Counted from the stretch's first letter, positions 46,721 through 56,001 are shown. The stretch: DNA of 64,000 nt from JAAYCI01 sp964370295 (GCA_964370295.1 CAYJIR010000009.1:3924-67923); one strand, 5' to 3'. Notes: a model not told the origin generated them from the letters alone. Program-made: numbers and translations.

Positions 46721-47257
46721 TTAAAACGGTTCGGTGTTAGACATCACACCGGCCATGCCCCAACGGCCACGTCGCTCGCTTTTTGTGGGGATAGGTTCAT
46801 ATGCTGCACCACCGGCCATGCCCACGCTTTGTACGGCGTATTGCCCCTCGCTACATTCATGCACAGCCGCTGCAATAGCCGCCACCACTTCGGGCGAAAC
46901 ACCATCTTGCACTTCAATCGCCCCGGCCGTAGCCGCTGCAATGGCCGCCACCATTTCGGGCTCAACACTCTCTTTCAAAGCCGTTTCTTTTGCAACACTC
47001 TGCTCGGGTGGCATTTGTGCTTTTTTTTGCTCTGCTGCCTTTTCGGCCTTTTCTTTTTCCTGCTCTTGTTTTTTTCTGTCTAGTGCACTAAAAATTTTGC
47101 CTTGTAAAAGTAAAACCAAATACAAAAGAATTAGTATACCAAACACCAAAGTTAGACCCGTAAATATAACCACCGGAATCGATGGATCGCTACTTGCCAC
47201 AACTGGTACTGCCGCAATTGCATTTGTTGTAATTTGCCCGGCCGCAAACAACCCCAT
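46721..47257 (-). CDS. OadG-type gamma subunit of a sodium-pumping decarboxylase
   Basis: 178 residues. One membrane helix (about 25-52) is followed by a charged coiled coil (Lys/Glu/Gln-rich, about 55-85). Then comes a duplicated Ala-rich motif, MVAAIAAATAGAIEV and VVAAIAAAVHECSEG, each after Pro-Glu, and a basic C-terminus with RRGRWGMAGV. The layout suits OadG-like assembly subunits that hold alpha and beta together. The duplicated motif is like that of gamma subunits of clostridial decarboxylases. The ribosome site is AGGAGG, and it is the first gene of the operon. Confidence 0.85.
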   Translation of the reverse strand: MGLFAAGQITTNAIAAVPVVASSDPSIPVVIFTGLTLVFGILILLYLVLLLQGKIFSALDRKKQEQEKEKAEKAAEQKKAQMPPEQSVAKETALKESVEPEMVAAIAAATAGAIEVQDGVSPEVVAAIAAAVHECSEGQYAVQSVGMAGGAAYEPIPTKSERRGRWGMAGVMSNTEPF

Positions 47258-47301
47258 ATAACTGCCTCCTATTTTTATCTTCAGAATTTTAAACTTTTTA
47301 C

Positions 47302-47330
47302 ATTATACATCAAAACTGTCCTACACGCAA
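47302..47330 (-). promoter_or_regulatory. Promoter for the decarboxylase gamma-beta operon
   Basis: On the minus strand TTGCGT (47330-47325) and TATAAT (47307-47302) are 17 bases apart, 45 bases before the gamma-subunit ATG. It diverges from the promoter of the polyphosphate enzyme at 47385, so a regulator between the two could act on both. Confidence 0.65.
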
Positions 47331-47384
47331 GCACACATCCTATCATATTTTATACAAAAGTTTCTGTTCTTTGTTATTATTCTA

Positions 47385-47393
47385 TGCTATAAT
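47385..47393 (+). promoter_or_regulatory. Extended -10 promoter for the polyphosphate:AMP phosphotransferase
   Basis: TGCTATAAT is a perfect extended -10. The -35 region is AT-rich without a clear TTGACA. The predicted leader is about 77 bases and leads to the AAGGAGG ribosome site at 47462-47468. Confidence 0.6.
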
Positions 47394-47476
47394 GAATTTA
47401 ATTTGTAGAATTAGATACTTTTTATTCTGCATTATATTTGTTTTTTATAGGATATGATAACAAGGAGGCGTTACCC

Positions 47477-48970
47477 ATGCTAGACAAAGTGGATGTGAAA
47501 GACAAAAAAGTACAAAGCAAAGAAGAATTTCGATTGGAAACCGGACCCCTACAAGAGAAGCTTTCTGTTTTACAGCATCGGGTAAAGCAACAAAATATTC
47601 CTGTACTTCTTGTGTTTGAGGGCTGGAGCGCCGCAGGAAAAGGCAGTTTGCTTGCAGACGTTATATCCACCCTGGACCCGCGAAATTTCAAAGTACGCTG
47701 CACCTTGCCCCCCACCGAGGAGGAACAGCGCAAGCCCTTTCTTTGGCGGCATTGGAACACACTGCCCGAACGCGGCATCATTGGCCTATACGATAAAAGC
47801 TGGTATCGCGAACTGTGGGCCTTAGAAGAAAAAAAACACAGCAATAACGCCGAGTTTGCACAAAGACAAAAAGCCATTCAAGTGTTTGAACGGCAGCTGG
47901 CAGACGACGGCACCCTCATCCTCAAATTTTTTATACATATTTCTAAAAAAGAACAGAAAAAACGCCTAAAAAAATTGGCTGCCGAGAAATCAACTGCGTG
48001 GCGCGTTAAACCACATCACTTAGCACAAAACAAACATTATGATGATTTTTATACCACTTTCAACCACAGTTTGCAAGATACAAACAACCCAAAAGCTCCC
48101 TGGCATGTTATTTTAGGGCACGATAAACGCTCGGCCCTCTCTTCCATTTATCGCATTCTCACGCAAGAACTGGAAAGCGCCCTGGATGCCGACCGTTGTC
48201 AGCCTTCTTCTCTTGACAATGTCACCTTACGCGGTGGCAATGTGTCCTTGCTACAAATGTCTTCGCTTTGCGAGGTTTCTGTGGCCGGAAAAACCCTTTC
48301 TGAAAACGACTATCGCCAAGAATTAAAGGCCAAAAAAAAGCGTTTGCAAGACTTGCACAACCATCTATATATGCGCAAAATTCCGGTTGTCATTGCCTAC
48401 GAAGGATGGGACGCCGCAGGCAAAGGCGGCAATATACGCCGGCTTACCTCGGCGCTGGATCCCCGTGGCTATGAAGTGATTCCCATTGCCTCGCCTACCC
48501 CACCGGAAAAAGCGCATCAGCATCTGTGGCGTTTTTGGCACCATCTCCCCAAAGATGGCCACATCACCGTGTTCGATCGCACCTGGTATGGGCGTGTGAT
48601 GGTGGAGCGCGTAGAGGGATTTGCCACAGAAACCGAGTGGCGAAGAGCCTACCGTGAAATCAACGAGTTTGAGCAACAGTTGCATCATTGGGGTGCAATT
48701 GTGCTAAAGTTCTGGCTACACATCAGCAAAGAAGAGCAATTGCGTCGTTTCGAATCACGGCAAAACACCCCTGAAAAACGTTGGAAAATCACAGATGAAG
48801 ATTGGCGCAACCGCGAAAAATGGGATGCCTATGAAACAGCCATCAACGACATGTTGCGCCTCACCAGCACCGATTTTGCCCCTTGGGTCATCATCGAAAG
48901 CGAAGACAAACGCTATGCCCGTATCAAGGCCATGAACAGCCTAATAAATGCCATAGAAGATCATTTATAA
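47477..48970 (+). CDS. pap: Polyphosphate:AMP phosphotransferase (two-domain PPK2)
   Basis: 497 residues from ATG 47477, eight bases after AAGGAGG. Two tandem PPK2 domains are clear: the first with FEGWSAAGKGS, LYDKSWYREL and a lid, the second with YEGWDAAGKGG, FDRTWYGRVM and the lid. In the known PAP enzymes only the C-terminal domain is fully active, making ADP from AMP and polyphosphate; the first has Lys instead of Arg in the DRTWY block, in line with that. It links polyphosphate made by PPK1 to adenylate recharging. Confidence 0.92.
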   Translation: MLDKVDVKDKKVQSKEEFRLETGPLQEKLSVLQHRVKQQNIPVLLVFEGWSAAGKGSLLADVISTLDPRNFKVRCTLPPTEEEQRKPFLWRHWNTLPERGIIGLYDKSWYRELWALEEKKHSNNAEFAQRQKAIQVFERQLADDGTLILKFFIHISKKEQKKRLKKLAAEKSTAWRVKPHHLAQNKHYDDFYTTFNHSLQDTNNPKAPWHVILGHDKRSALSSIYRILTQELESALDADRCQPSSLDNVTLRGGNVSLLQMSSLCEVSVAGKTLSENDYRQELKAKKKRLQDLHNHLYMRKIPVVIAYEGWDAAGKGGNIRRLTSALDPRGYEVIPIASPTPPEKAHQHLWRFWHHLPKDGHITVFDRTWYGRVMVERVEGFATETEWRRAYREINEFEQQLHHWGAIVLKFWLHISKEEQLRRFESRQNTPEKRWKITDEDWRNREKWDAYETAINDMLRLTSTDFAPWVIIESEDKRYARIKAMNSLINAIEDHL

Positions 48971-49058
48971 AAGTTTTTTCGTATAAAAGCTCGACCACTT
49001 TTCTTCCTGCGTACAATGCGATATAATACATATTATAAAGCAAGGGAGGTGGCAGCAC

Positions 49059-49658
49059 ATGGCCGAGCAAACTTTTGCCGAAGGGGTACGCCCCGGCGGC
49101 CTAACCACAAACAAGGAAATTCGCATTTTACTGTGTTATCTGGTGGAAAGTACGGGGGGAAAACTACGCAAAAAAGATTTGGAAGAAGTGCTTTTAGATG
49201 CGCAACTTGCCAACTATTTTCTTTTTTCCGAAAGTTTTTCTCACTTGCTGGAACAAGACCTGCTGTTTGAAGATGAAAATGGTTTTCTACACACGACAGC
49301 CACAGGACACACAGTAGCCAGCACCCTGCTGGGCGATTTGCCCCGTAGCATTTGTGATGCAGCCATACGCGGCGTGATGCGTGCGCAAAGCTATGCCGCA
49401 AAACAAGCTGCCCACGCCTGCGAAATAACGCAGCAAGAAAACGGTTATCAGGTAACCGGCCATATCTCGGATGCGGCCGGCACCTTGTTTCGTCTACAAC
49501 TCTACATGCCGGACGAACACAGCGCTAAATTTGCACGTGCACAATTTATAGAGCACGGAGACAATGTATACAAGCTAGTACTTTCCGCCTTTACGCAAAA
49601 CCCAGTGCTTGCAAATGAAGCTATACAAGCATTAATACCACAGGAAGGCACACCATAG
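49059..49658 (+). CDS. DUF4364 family protein
   Basis: 199 residues. It opens with a winged-helix-like part (about 15-90: TTNKEIRILLCYLVES, then LRKKDLEEVLLDAQLANYF), followed by a C-terminal domain of beta-strands. This matches the DUF4364 family, common in Clostridia and probably transcriptional regulators without known targets. The ribosome site AAGGGAGG and a TATAAT at 49022-49027 lie upstream, with only a weak -35. It is transcribed alone and ends in a terminator overlapping its stop. Confidence 0.85.
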   Translation: MAEQTFAEGVRPGGLTTNKEIRILLCYLVESTGGKLRKKDLEEVLLDAQLANYFLFSESFSHLLEQDLLFEDENGFLHTTATGHTVASTLLGDLPRSICDAAIRGVMRAQSYAAKQAAHACEITQQENGYQVTGHISDAAGTLFRLQLYMPDEHSAKFARAQFIEHGDNVYKLVLSAFTQNPVLANEAIQALIPQEGTP

Positions 49659-49676
49659 CCCTTCCTGTGGTATTTT
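49636..49676 (+). terminator. Terminator overlapping the DUF4364 stop codon
   Basis: ACCACAGGAAGG and CCTTCCTGTGGT pair (12 bp) around a loop that contains the stop codon at 49656-49658, followed by ATTTT. Such placement inside the coding end is uncommon but efficient. Confidence 0.8.
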
Positions 49677-49797
49677 GTGAAACAGCATTGATTCTCCGGG
49701 GTGGTTTCACCCTACACAAAATAACACAAGCATATATCTTTAGTTCGTTGTTTTAATTCATAAGTTCTATTTTGTTTTGTGGGAACAAGGATGGGAG

Positions 49798-50679
49798 ATG
49801 TTCATTATAAACAATATAACAGCCAAAACCATTTTATCTGCAAAAAACAATATGAATTTATACCGTGGCTGTACACATGGCTGTATTTACTGCGATTCGC
49901 GTAGTGAAGTTTATGGAAAAACTTATACCTTTGAAGACATAGAAATAAAAACAAACGCCATTGCTCTATTAGAAAAAGAACTTCTTAAAAAAAAACAAAC
50001 CTCCATGCTATTTACTGGCTCTATGACAGATCCCTATCTTCCTTTGGAAAAAGAACAACAACTTACCAAAGCTTGCCTAGAGCTTGTGGAAAAACATGGC
50101 TTTGGCATAGCCGTGCTTACTAAATCCGATTTGGTTTTGCGTGATATAGACCTTTTACAACGCATACACAAAAAAAGTAAATGTGTGGTGCAAATGACAT
50201 TGACCACCTTTGACGAAAACCTGTGTAAAGTGGTAGAGCCCCATGTTTGCACCACAAAAAGACGCTTTGAAGTGCTGCAAATCTTGAATGAAGCCGGCAT
50301 CCCCACTGTGGTATGGCTCACCCCTATTTTGCCATTTATCAACGATAACGAAGAAAATATCCAAGGACTATTGCATTACTGCAAACAAGCCAATGTGAAA
50401 GGCATTGTCTCATTTGGCATAGGCATGACATTACGCTATGGCAACCGTGAATATTTTTATCAAAATTTAGATACCTCTTTTCCCGGGCTAAAGCGCAAAT
50501 ACATGCAAAAATATGGCTCTTCCTACGGTCTAAAAAGTCCCCATCATGCAAAGCTATCCAAGCAAATAGAAACATTTTGCCAAGATAACCAAATTCTATA
50601 TGGGGAAAAAGATGTATTTAACTATATAAAGGCTTTTCCCCAAAACAGAACCCAGCTTAGTTTTGATGATTTTCTATAA
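49798..50679 (+). CDS. Spore-photoproduct-lyase-like radical SAM protein
   Basis: 293 residues from ATG 49798, six bases after AAGGA; ATG 49777 has no site. The radical SAM Cys motif is YRGCTHGCIYCDSRS (CX3CX2C) near residues 25-37. The remainder matches the SPL-like COG1533 family, with GSMTDPYLPLE, CVVQMTLTTFDENLCKVVEPH and TPILPFINDN blocks. The true spore photoproduct lyase has extra Cys and a different N-terminus; these relatives have unknown substrates. It is preceded by about 120 bases without a gene and followed by a terminator. Confidence 0.88.
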   Translation: MFIINNITAKTILSAKNNMNLYRGCTHGCIYCDSRSEVYGKTYTFEDIEIKTNAIALLEKELLKKKQTSMLFTGSMTDPYLPLEKEQQLTKACLELVEKHGFGIAVLTKSDLVLRDIDLLQRIHKKSKCVVQMTLTTFDENLCKVVEPHVCTTKRRFEVLQILNEAGIPTVVWLTPILPFINDNEENIQGLLHYCKQANVKGIVSFGIGMTLRYGNREYFYQNLDTSFPGLKRKYMQKYGSSYGLKSPHHAKLSKQIETFCQDNQILYGEKDVFNYIKAFPQNRTQLSFDDFL

Positions 50680-50682
50680 TAA

Positions 50683-50728
50683 AAAAACCTGCTCTGCAAC
50701 CTCTGTGAGGACTGCATGACAGGTTTTT
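50683..50728. terminator. Bidirectional terminator between radical SAM and ABC genes
   Basis: AAAAACCTG pairs with CAGGTTTTT, enclosing a smaller CCTC/GAGG stem. A run of A before and T after allow it to stop transcription in both directions between the converging genes. The next 158 bases to the ABC gene hold nothing recognisable. Confidence 0.75.
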
Positions 50729-50886
50729 CTTAACAGAATTACTCGCTGCTGAACAAGTCAAGAACAACACATACACATTTAAAAATGCCTTTTGATGCAC
50801 TATTTCCACTACTACAAACGCGTTGCGGCAAAATGCACCCCACAGGAATTTATTCAGCAAGCATAATTTATGAAACCAAATTTAGT

Positions 50887-52422
50887 TTAAGAAGACAATG
50901 CCTGTTCTTTTTTGGTTCCGGCCATTAATAAACCAATCTCTTCTACTTTTGCATTCTTTGCATCTAGTTCGCCCATGATTTTTCCGTCAAAAACAACACC
51001 GATGCGGTCAGACAAAGACAACACTTCTTCCAGCTCTGTAGATACCAAAAGCACCGCTTGGCCTGCATCACGCGCTTTCACAATTTGTTTGTGAATAAAT
51101 TCTATAGAGCCCACATCTACACCACGTGTTGGGTGCATCGCAATTAATAAGCTCGGTTTTTTGTCTAGCTCACGCGCAACTACCACTTTTTGCTGGTTTC
51201 CACCAGACAAAGAAGAAAAAACAGCTTCTGCATCGGACGGGCGAACATCGTACTCCTCCACCAAACGGTCGGCATACTCGCCAATTTTAGACCAATTCAT
51301 AAAGGTGTTCTTGCAATATTCGTCTTTTCTGTAAATATGCATCATCATGTTTTGTTTGATAGACATATCCATAATAACACCAAAACCATGTCTGTCTTCC
51401 GGTATATGTCCCACACCCACATCCAACACTTTTCTTGGGGTGTGCTTGCTTACATCTTCACCACAAATATGCACCGTGCCACCCTCTTTGGGCAACAATG
51501 CCATGATACTTTTAACCAGCTCACTTTGACCATTTCCGTCGACGCCGGCCAAACCATAAATTTCGCCACTTCGCACAGACAACGATAATTGTTTTACCGC
51601 CATGGTGCCCGTAACGCCCTTTACTTGCAAATCCTTTACAGACAGCACCTCTTCACCGGGCTCTTTGTCTTCTTTGTCCACTTGAAGCAGCACTTTTTTG
51701 CCCACCATTAATTCGGCCAATTGCTGTTTGTCTGTTTCGGATGTTTGTACCGTGCCCACCACTTTTCCGCCTCGCAACACCGTTACACGGTTGCTAATGC
51801 GCATCACTTCGTTAAGCTTATGGCTGATAAAAATAACCGATTTTCCGGATTTTATCAATTGGTCCACCACCAAAAACAATTCCTCTGTTTCTTGCGGTGT
51901 CAAAACAGCTGTTGGTTCGTCTAAAACCAGCAAATCGCATTCCTTATACAACGCCTTGATAATTTCTACACGCTGCTGCTGACCCACTGTTAAATCCTGC
52001 ACTTTTGCATACGGATCCACTTGTAAGTGATATTTTTCAGACAGGGCCAGTATGTTATCTGCCACCTGTTTTGTATCCATTATAATTTTATGGTTATCAT
52101 CTGTAGCCAAGATAATATTTTCCACCACAGTAATCGGTTTCACTAACATAAAATGCTGATGCACCATACCTATTCCATGTGCAATCGCATGTTTTGGGTT
52201 TTTGATAACACATTCGCTGCCATTCAAGTGGATGGTCCCGCTATCCGGCTGCAAAATTCCGTACAAAATGTTCATCAAAGTGCTTTTCCCAGCACCATTT
52301 TCTCCAAGCAAAGCCAACACTTCCCCTTTGCTCACTTCCAAACAAATATCCTTATTTGCATGGTTGCTGGGTGGAAATGTTTTATTGATATTTGATAATT
52401 TTAATAAAGTTTCATTGCTCAT
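50887..52422 (-). CDS. BMP-type nucleoside ABC importer, ATP-binding protein
   Basis: 511 residues from ATG 52422 with GAGG six bases upstream; the frame is open to 52524 across a region containing a hairpin, so a longer form is unlikely. Two fused ABC modules are present, as in RbsA/NupO: the first with GENGAGKSTLMNILYG and signature LTVGQQQRVEIIKAL, the second with the usual degenerate P-loop GVDGNGQSELVKSI and SGGNQQKVVVARELD. It energises the importer whose other parts lie upstream in the operon. The family exports no substrate; it imports purine nucleosides, lipoprotein-bound. Confidence 0.93.
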   Translation of the reverse strand: MSNETLLKLSNINKTFPPSNHANKDICLEVSKGEVLALLGENGAGKSTLMNILYGILQPDSGTIHLNGSECVIKNPKHAIAHGIGMVHQHFMLVKPITVVENIILATDDNHKIIMDTKQVADNILALSEKYHLQVDPYAKVQDLTVGQQQRVEIIKALYKECDLLVLDEPTAVLTPQETEELFLVVDQLIKSGKSVIFISHKLNEVMRISNRVTVLRGGKVVGTVQTSETDKQQLAELMVGKKVLLQVDKEDKEPGEEVLSVKDLQVKGVTGTMAVKQLSLSVRSGEIYGLAGVDGNGQSELVKSIMALLPKEGGTVHICGEDVSKHTPRKVLDVGVGHIPEDRHGFGVIMDMSIKQNMMMHIYRKDEYCKNTFMNWSKIGEYADRLVEEYDVRPSDAEAVFSSLSGGNQQKVVVARELDKKPSLLIAMHPTRGVDVGSIEFIHKQIVKARDAGQAVLLVSTELEEVLSLSDRIGVVFDGKIMGELDAKNAKVEEIGLLMAGTKKEQALSS

Positions 52423-52460
52423 GTTGCGCCTCATTCCTTCACAACGAGTCAAATAATATT

Positions 52461-52486
52461 GGGGCGGGCGGATTCCCACCCGCCCC
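52461..52486 (-). terminator. GC-rich hairpin between binding protein and ATPase genes
   Basis: GGGGCGGG and CCCGCCCC pair perfectly over eight G:C bases with a 10-base loop, followed on the minus strand by an AT-rich stretch (AATATTATTTG). It lies 73 bases after the binding-protein stop and 39 bases before the ATPase start. It should end most transcripts or stabilise their ends, raising the binding protein over the ATPase. Confidence 0.7.
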
Positions 52487-52558
52487 GAATTGCTATTTTC
52501 AGGCAACCACCTACTATAAAACAAGCTGCTTTATCTAGGTAGCAAGCCAACCGAAAAC

Positions 52559-53626
52559 TTATGCTTCAGTAGTTACTTCAATTTCGCCGCTAGCAAGCAT
52601 TGCGCTGATTTCGTCCAGCTGTGCTTGTTGCTCTTCTGTGATGGGGTAATCGCGGAAATCGGCAAGACCTACAACGCCTTCTTCAACACCAAATCTGTAG
52701 CCGATGGCCTCGATTTCACCGTTGACATAGCGCTCTGTTGCCTCCACCATGCTATCACTCAAGTTGGAAAGTGCAGAAGTGATGGTTTGCTCGGGCAGAA
52801 TGTCGTATTGGTCGTCGATGGCGCCAATCATCCACACGCCTTCGCCGGCTTCGCCTACAGCTTCGAACACGCCTAGGCCAGCTGCATTAGCACTGTGCGA
52901 AAGAACGTCTGCACCCTCAGCAATCATAGAAGCTGCCAATTGCTTTGCAGGAGCAGGATCGTTAAAGTCGCCTGTGAAGTTGGTAAGCACGGTAGCATCG
53001 GGATTCACATAAAGTGCGCCCTGCTCGAAACCATTGATAAAGTCAATGATGGAGGGGATTTCACCGCCGCCGATAGCGCCCACAACACCGGATTGAGATT
53101 GCTGTGCAGCCACGGCACCGGCCAAAAAGCCTTGTTGATCGTTACGATTTTGAAGACCTGCTACGTTTGGTTCTTGGCTGATGTCGGAGCTGGTTACAAA
53201 GAAGAATGTCTCAGGATAATCAGGAGCTACGGCAGTTGCCACATCACCAAATTCGAAACCATGACCGATGATGACGTCAAAACCGATGTCTGCATAACCA
53301 CGATATACTTCTTCCAGGTCTGCTGCCGCAACGCTCTCTGTGAAAGCTACTTCGGCACCGAGTTGTTCTTCAATTTTTGTAAGGCCGGCATAGGCACTGG
53401 CATTCCAGCCTTGGTCATTGATGGGGCCAGTCATCACAAGTGCAACTTGCAAATCGCCTGCGTCGGCTGCTGGTGCTGCCTCGCTATCGGCCATGCTGGT
53501 GGAAGCTGCCTCGGAAGCAGGTGCGGCTTCAGAAGCTGCGGTGGATTCGGCACTCTCTGTAGAGCTGCAAGCAGCCAAAGAAAGCAACAACAACGCCGAT
53601 ACGGTCAAACTTAGAAATTTTTTCAT
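52559..53626 (-). CDS. BMP-family substrate-binding lipoprotein
   Basis: 355 residues. The signal peptide ends in lipobox LAAC (Cys20), so the protein is a lipid-anchored binding protein, processed by LspA. A low-complexity Ala/Ser/Glu linker (about 21-55) joins it to the periplasmic-binding fold of the Bmp/PnrA family (about 58-340), with LVMTGPINDQGWNASAYAG near the N-terminus, VIGHGFEFGDV and a hinge near AVGEAGEGVWMIGAIDDQ. Family members bind purine nucleosides or related compounds. The start follows AAGGAGG. Confidence 0.92.
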   Translation of the reverse strand: MKKFLSLTVSALLLLSLAACSSTESAESTAASEAAPASEAASTSMADSEAAPAADAGDLQVALVMTGPINDQGWNASAYAGLTKIEEQLGAEVAFTESVAAADLEEVYRGYADIGFDVIIGHGFEFGDVATAVAPDYPETFFFVTSSDISQEPNVAGLQNRNDQQGFLAGAVAAQQSQSGVVGAIGGGEIPSIIDFINGFEQGALYVNPDATVLTNFTGDFNDPAPAKQLAASMIAEGADVLSHSANAAGLGVFEAVGEAGEGVWMIGAIDDQYDILPEQTITSALSNLSDSMVEATERYVNGEIEAIGYRFGVEEGVVGLADFRDYPITEEQQAQLDEISAMLASGEIEVTTEA

Positions 53627-53756
53627 CTTTTCCTCCTTAATTTTGCCTGAAAAATATATTTAGCAAAATACAGCCTTGTGCAATATCTTGCCAAATTCAC
53701 ATTGGTAGAACATCTACTCACATACATTGGCCTATCCAGATATGAACGCCAAAAGA

Positions 53757-54632
53757 CTACAACTTCTTATACGATTTTCCAAGAGCTGCCGGCTCGCCGG
53801 ATTTTTTCACAAAGAACACAAGTGCCACAATGGTAAGCACATAAGGTATCATTTGCAGGAACTGTATGGGAATGGGACTGTCGAGTGCCGCCAAACGGAA
53901 CTGCACGGCAGAACCAAGACCAAACACCCACACGGCAAGCATTACGCCCATTGGCATATATCGCCCAAAGGCAACGGCCGCCAAAGCGATATACCCACGG
54001 CTGGCTGTCATCTCTTCCGAGAAAGAGCTAAGCAAACCAGTAGACAAATAAGCCCCGCCAAAACCAATTACCATTGCACCCAACAAAACACTTAAATAAC
54101 GAATTTTATATACATTGAGGCCCACGCTGTCTACCGCCAGCGGATTTTCACCCACAGAGCGTATCATAAGACCCTGCTTCGTCTTTTTGAAAAACCATGT
54201 TAACACGATCGCAAGTGCAATGCCAATAAATACCGGTATGGATAATCCCTCAAACAAAGCCTCAAATCCATTGATGGAAACCACGGTTGTGTTCACACCA
54301 AAACCAAGCCGATACATGGTGGTGGTAAGACCCACAGCCAAAATGTTAAACGCAACACCCACCACCACTTGATTGGCGCGTAAGTGAATGACAAACAGAC
54401 CAAAAAGCAGACCATAAATACCTGTTATTACCATGGCGAACAGCGCACCCATCCAGGCATTCCCAAAAATAACCGTGCCCGCATAACCAGAGAAAGTGCC
54501 TACAAGCAACATACCCTCTGCCCCGATGTTAATAACACCGGCCGACTGCATAATTAATACGCCAAGTGCCGCAAACAGTATGGGGGTTGAGTACCGAAGT
54601 GTGGACAAAAGCAAATCTAAAATCGTTTCCAT
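53757..54632 (-). CDS. Nucleoside ABC importer permease (second)
   Basis: 291 residues with about eight membrane segments. The motif GAEGMLLVGTFSGYAG near residue 38 and the EAA-like loop VAFGRYMPMGVMLAVW near 205 match the branched-chain-type (RbsC/NupQ) permease family. It forms the membrane pore with the 355-residue permease encoded six bases upstream. Together with the BMP protein and fused ATPase the set is a complete importer. Confidence 0.92.
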   Translation of the reverse strand: METILDLLLSTLRYSTPILFAALGVLIMQSAGVINIGAEGMLLVGTFSGYAGTVIFGNAWMGALFAMVITGIYGLLFGLFVIHLRANQVVVGVAFNILAVGLTTTMYRLGFGVNTTVVSINGFEALFEGLSIPVFIGIALAIVLTWFFKKTKQGLMIRSVGENPLAVDSVGLNVYKIRYLSVLLGAMVIGFGGAYLSTGLLSSFSEEMTASRGYIALAAVAFGRYMPMGVMLAVWVFGLGSAVQFRLAALDSPIPIQFLQMIPYVLTIVALVFFVKKSGEPAALGKSYKKL

Positions 54633-54638
54633 ATCCGT

Positions 54639-55706
54639 TTACTCCCCTTTCTTTGCAGGTGTTATTTTGTTTCGCGTTCTAAGAAAATCGACGAGAACAA
54701 ATAAAATAACAAGTCCTTGCACTATGCCCGTGATGGCTGAGGGCACACCCTCTGTCATTTGTATGCGGTTCCCGCCTGTACGCAAAGCACCAAACAATAT
54801 GGAAGAAAGCAATATACCGGGAGCCGTATTGCCGCCTAGCAAAGCCACCGCTATGCCATCAAAGCCAAATCCGGAAGAAAAACCTTCTTTTAAGCGCAAT
54901 TGGTTGCCTAAAATTTCCAAAGTGCCCGCCATGCCTCCAAGCCCACCGGAGACCAACATGGAAGTCATAACCACACGTTTCACATTCATGCCCGCATAGG
55001 CACCCACATTGTTGTTTTTGCCCACAACGCTCATTTCATAGCCCATTTTTGTACGGCTCCAATAAATATGATATACCACCAAAACCACCAAGGCTAAAAT
55101 GAAACCCCAATTCAACCGTGTGTCAGGGATCAATTCGGGTATCTGAGCACTTTCCAACACCGGATCTGTTTGTGGGTTCACACCTTCTGTTTCTTTCATG
55201 GGGCCTGTTACCATAAAACCTATAAAATAAATGGCAACATAGTTCATCATCACCGTGGTGATAACTTCGTTCGAACGAAAGCGATTTTTGAAAAAAGCAA
55301 CAATGCCGCCCCAAATACCACCACATAGAAAACCAACAATAAAACACACCGGCACATGAATGACAAATGGCAAATCCAAATAAATGCCGGCTGCGGTGCC
55401 ACCTAGTGCACCCATATACAGCTGTCCTTCAATACCGATGTTTACAAGGCCACACCTTGCTGCAAAAGCATAGGCAAGACCCACAAATATAAGCGTGCTC
55501 GCTTTCAATAGCGTTTCCGCTATGGCGTTTTGAGAGCCAAATGCGCCCTCAAACATGCTGGCGAAAACATCAATTGGGTTTTTTCCAAGCGCCAATAAAA
55601 TCATGGCCACCACACATAGTGCCACCACAATGGAAATAATCGGGCGCAAAACCGACTTGATGTTTTCCTCTGTAAATACGTTCCTCGTTTTTGTTTGCAC
55701 AAGCAT
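54639..55706 (-). CDS. Nucleoside ABC importer permease (first)
   Basis: 355 residues with about nine membrane segments. It has the family block GLVNIGIEGQLYMGALGG near 89 and LLVSGGLGGMAGTLEILGNQ near 252. It is the first gene of the operon; permeases first and binding protein third is unlike the usual order (binding protein, ATPase, permeases) in this transporter family. The ribosome site is AAGGG, and a promoter candidate lies 66 bases upstream. Confidence 0.92.
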   Translation of the reverse strand: MLVQTKTRNVFTEENIKSVLRPIISIVVALCVVAMILLALGKNPIDVFASMFEGAFGSQNAIAETLLKASTLIFVGLAYAFAARCGLVNIGIEGQLYMGALGGTAAGIYLDLPFVIHVPVCFIVGFLCGGIWGGIVAFFKNRFRSNEVITTVMMNYVAIYFIGFMVTGPMKETEGVNPQTDPVLESAQIPELIPDTRLNWGFILALVVLVVYHIYWSRTKMGYEMSVVGKNNNVGAYAGMNVKRVVMTSMLVSGGLGGMAGTLEILGNQLRLKEGFSSGFGFDGIAVALLGGNTAPGILLSSILFGALRTGGNRIQMTEGVPSAITGIVQGLVILFVLVDFLRTRNKITPAKKGE

Positions 55707-55771
55707 CTATCCCTTCAAATTTGTATTTAACACAAAACATCACATGTTAGATACATATATTTTATCGATAG

Positions 55772-55801
55772 CCTATAGACAATAAAAAAACAATTTGTCA
55801 A
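55772..55801 (-). promoter_or_regulatory. Promoter candidate for the nucleoside importer operon
   Basis: In the 307-base gene-free stretch 55707-56013 the minus strand has a perfect TTGACA (55801-55796) and, 18 bases on, TATAGG (55777-55772). The rest is AT-rich with several other TATAAT-like strings. No purine riboswitch core was found here. Confidence 0.45.
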
Positions 55802-55967
55802 TATTCATCAGATGACTATATCTCTATTGCATCTGTATTTTTTATATTATATCACACCCATATAATAAAAGATAGTGGGCACACCATAATTATCAACATT
55901 TCATATTTATGCACTAAAAAACAAAAAAATTTTGTAAATACCGTCTGAAAAGTATTAAAAATAGGAA

Positions 55968-56001
55968 CAAAACACTTCCTGTTCACACAAAAAGTGTTTT
56001 G
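55968..56001 (-). terminator. Terminator after ygeY
   Basis: CAAAACACTT pairs with AAGTGTTTTG. On the minus strand it is followed by TTCCTATTTTT, and it lies 13 bases after the ygeY stop. T follows it on the + strand as well. Confidence 0.75.
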
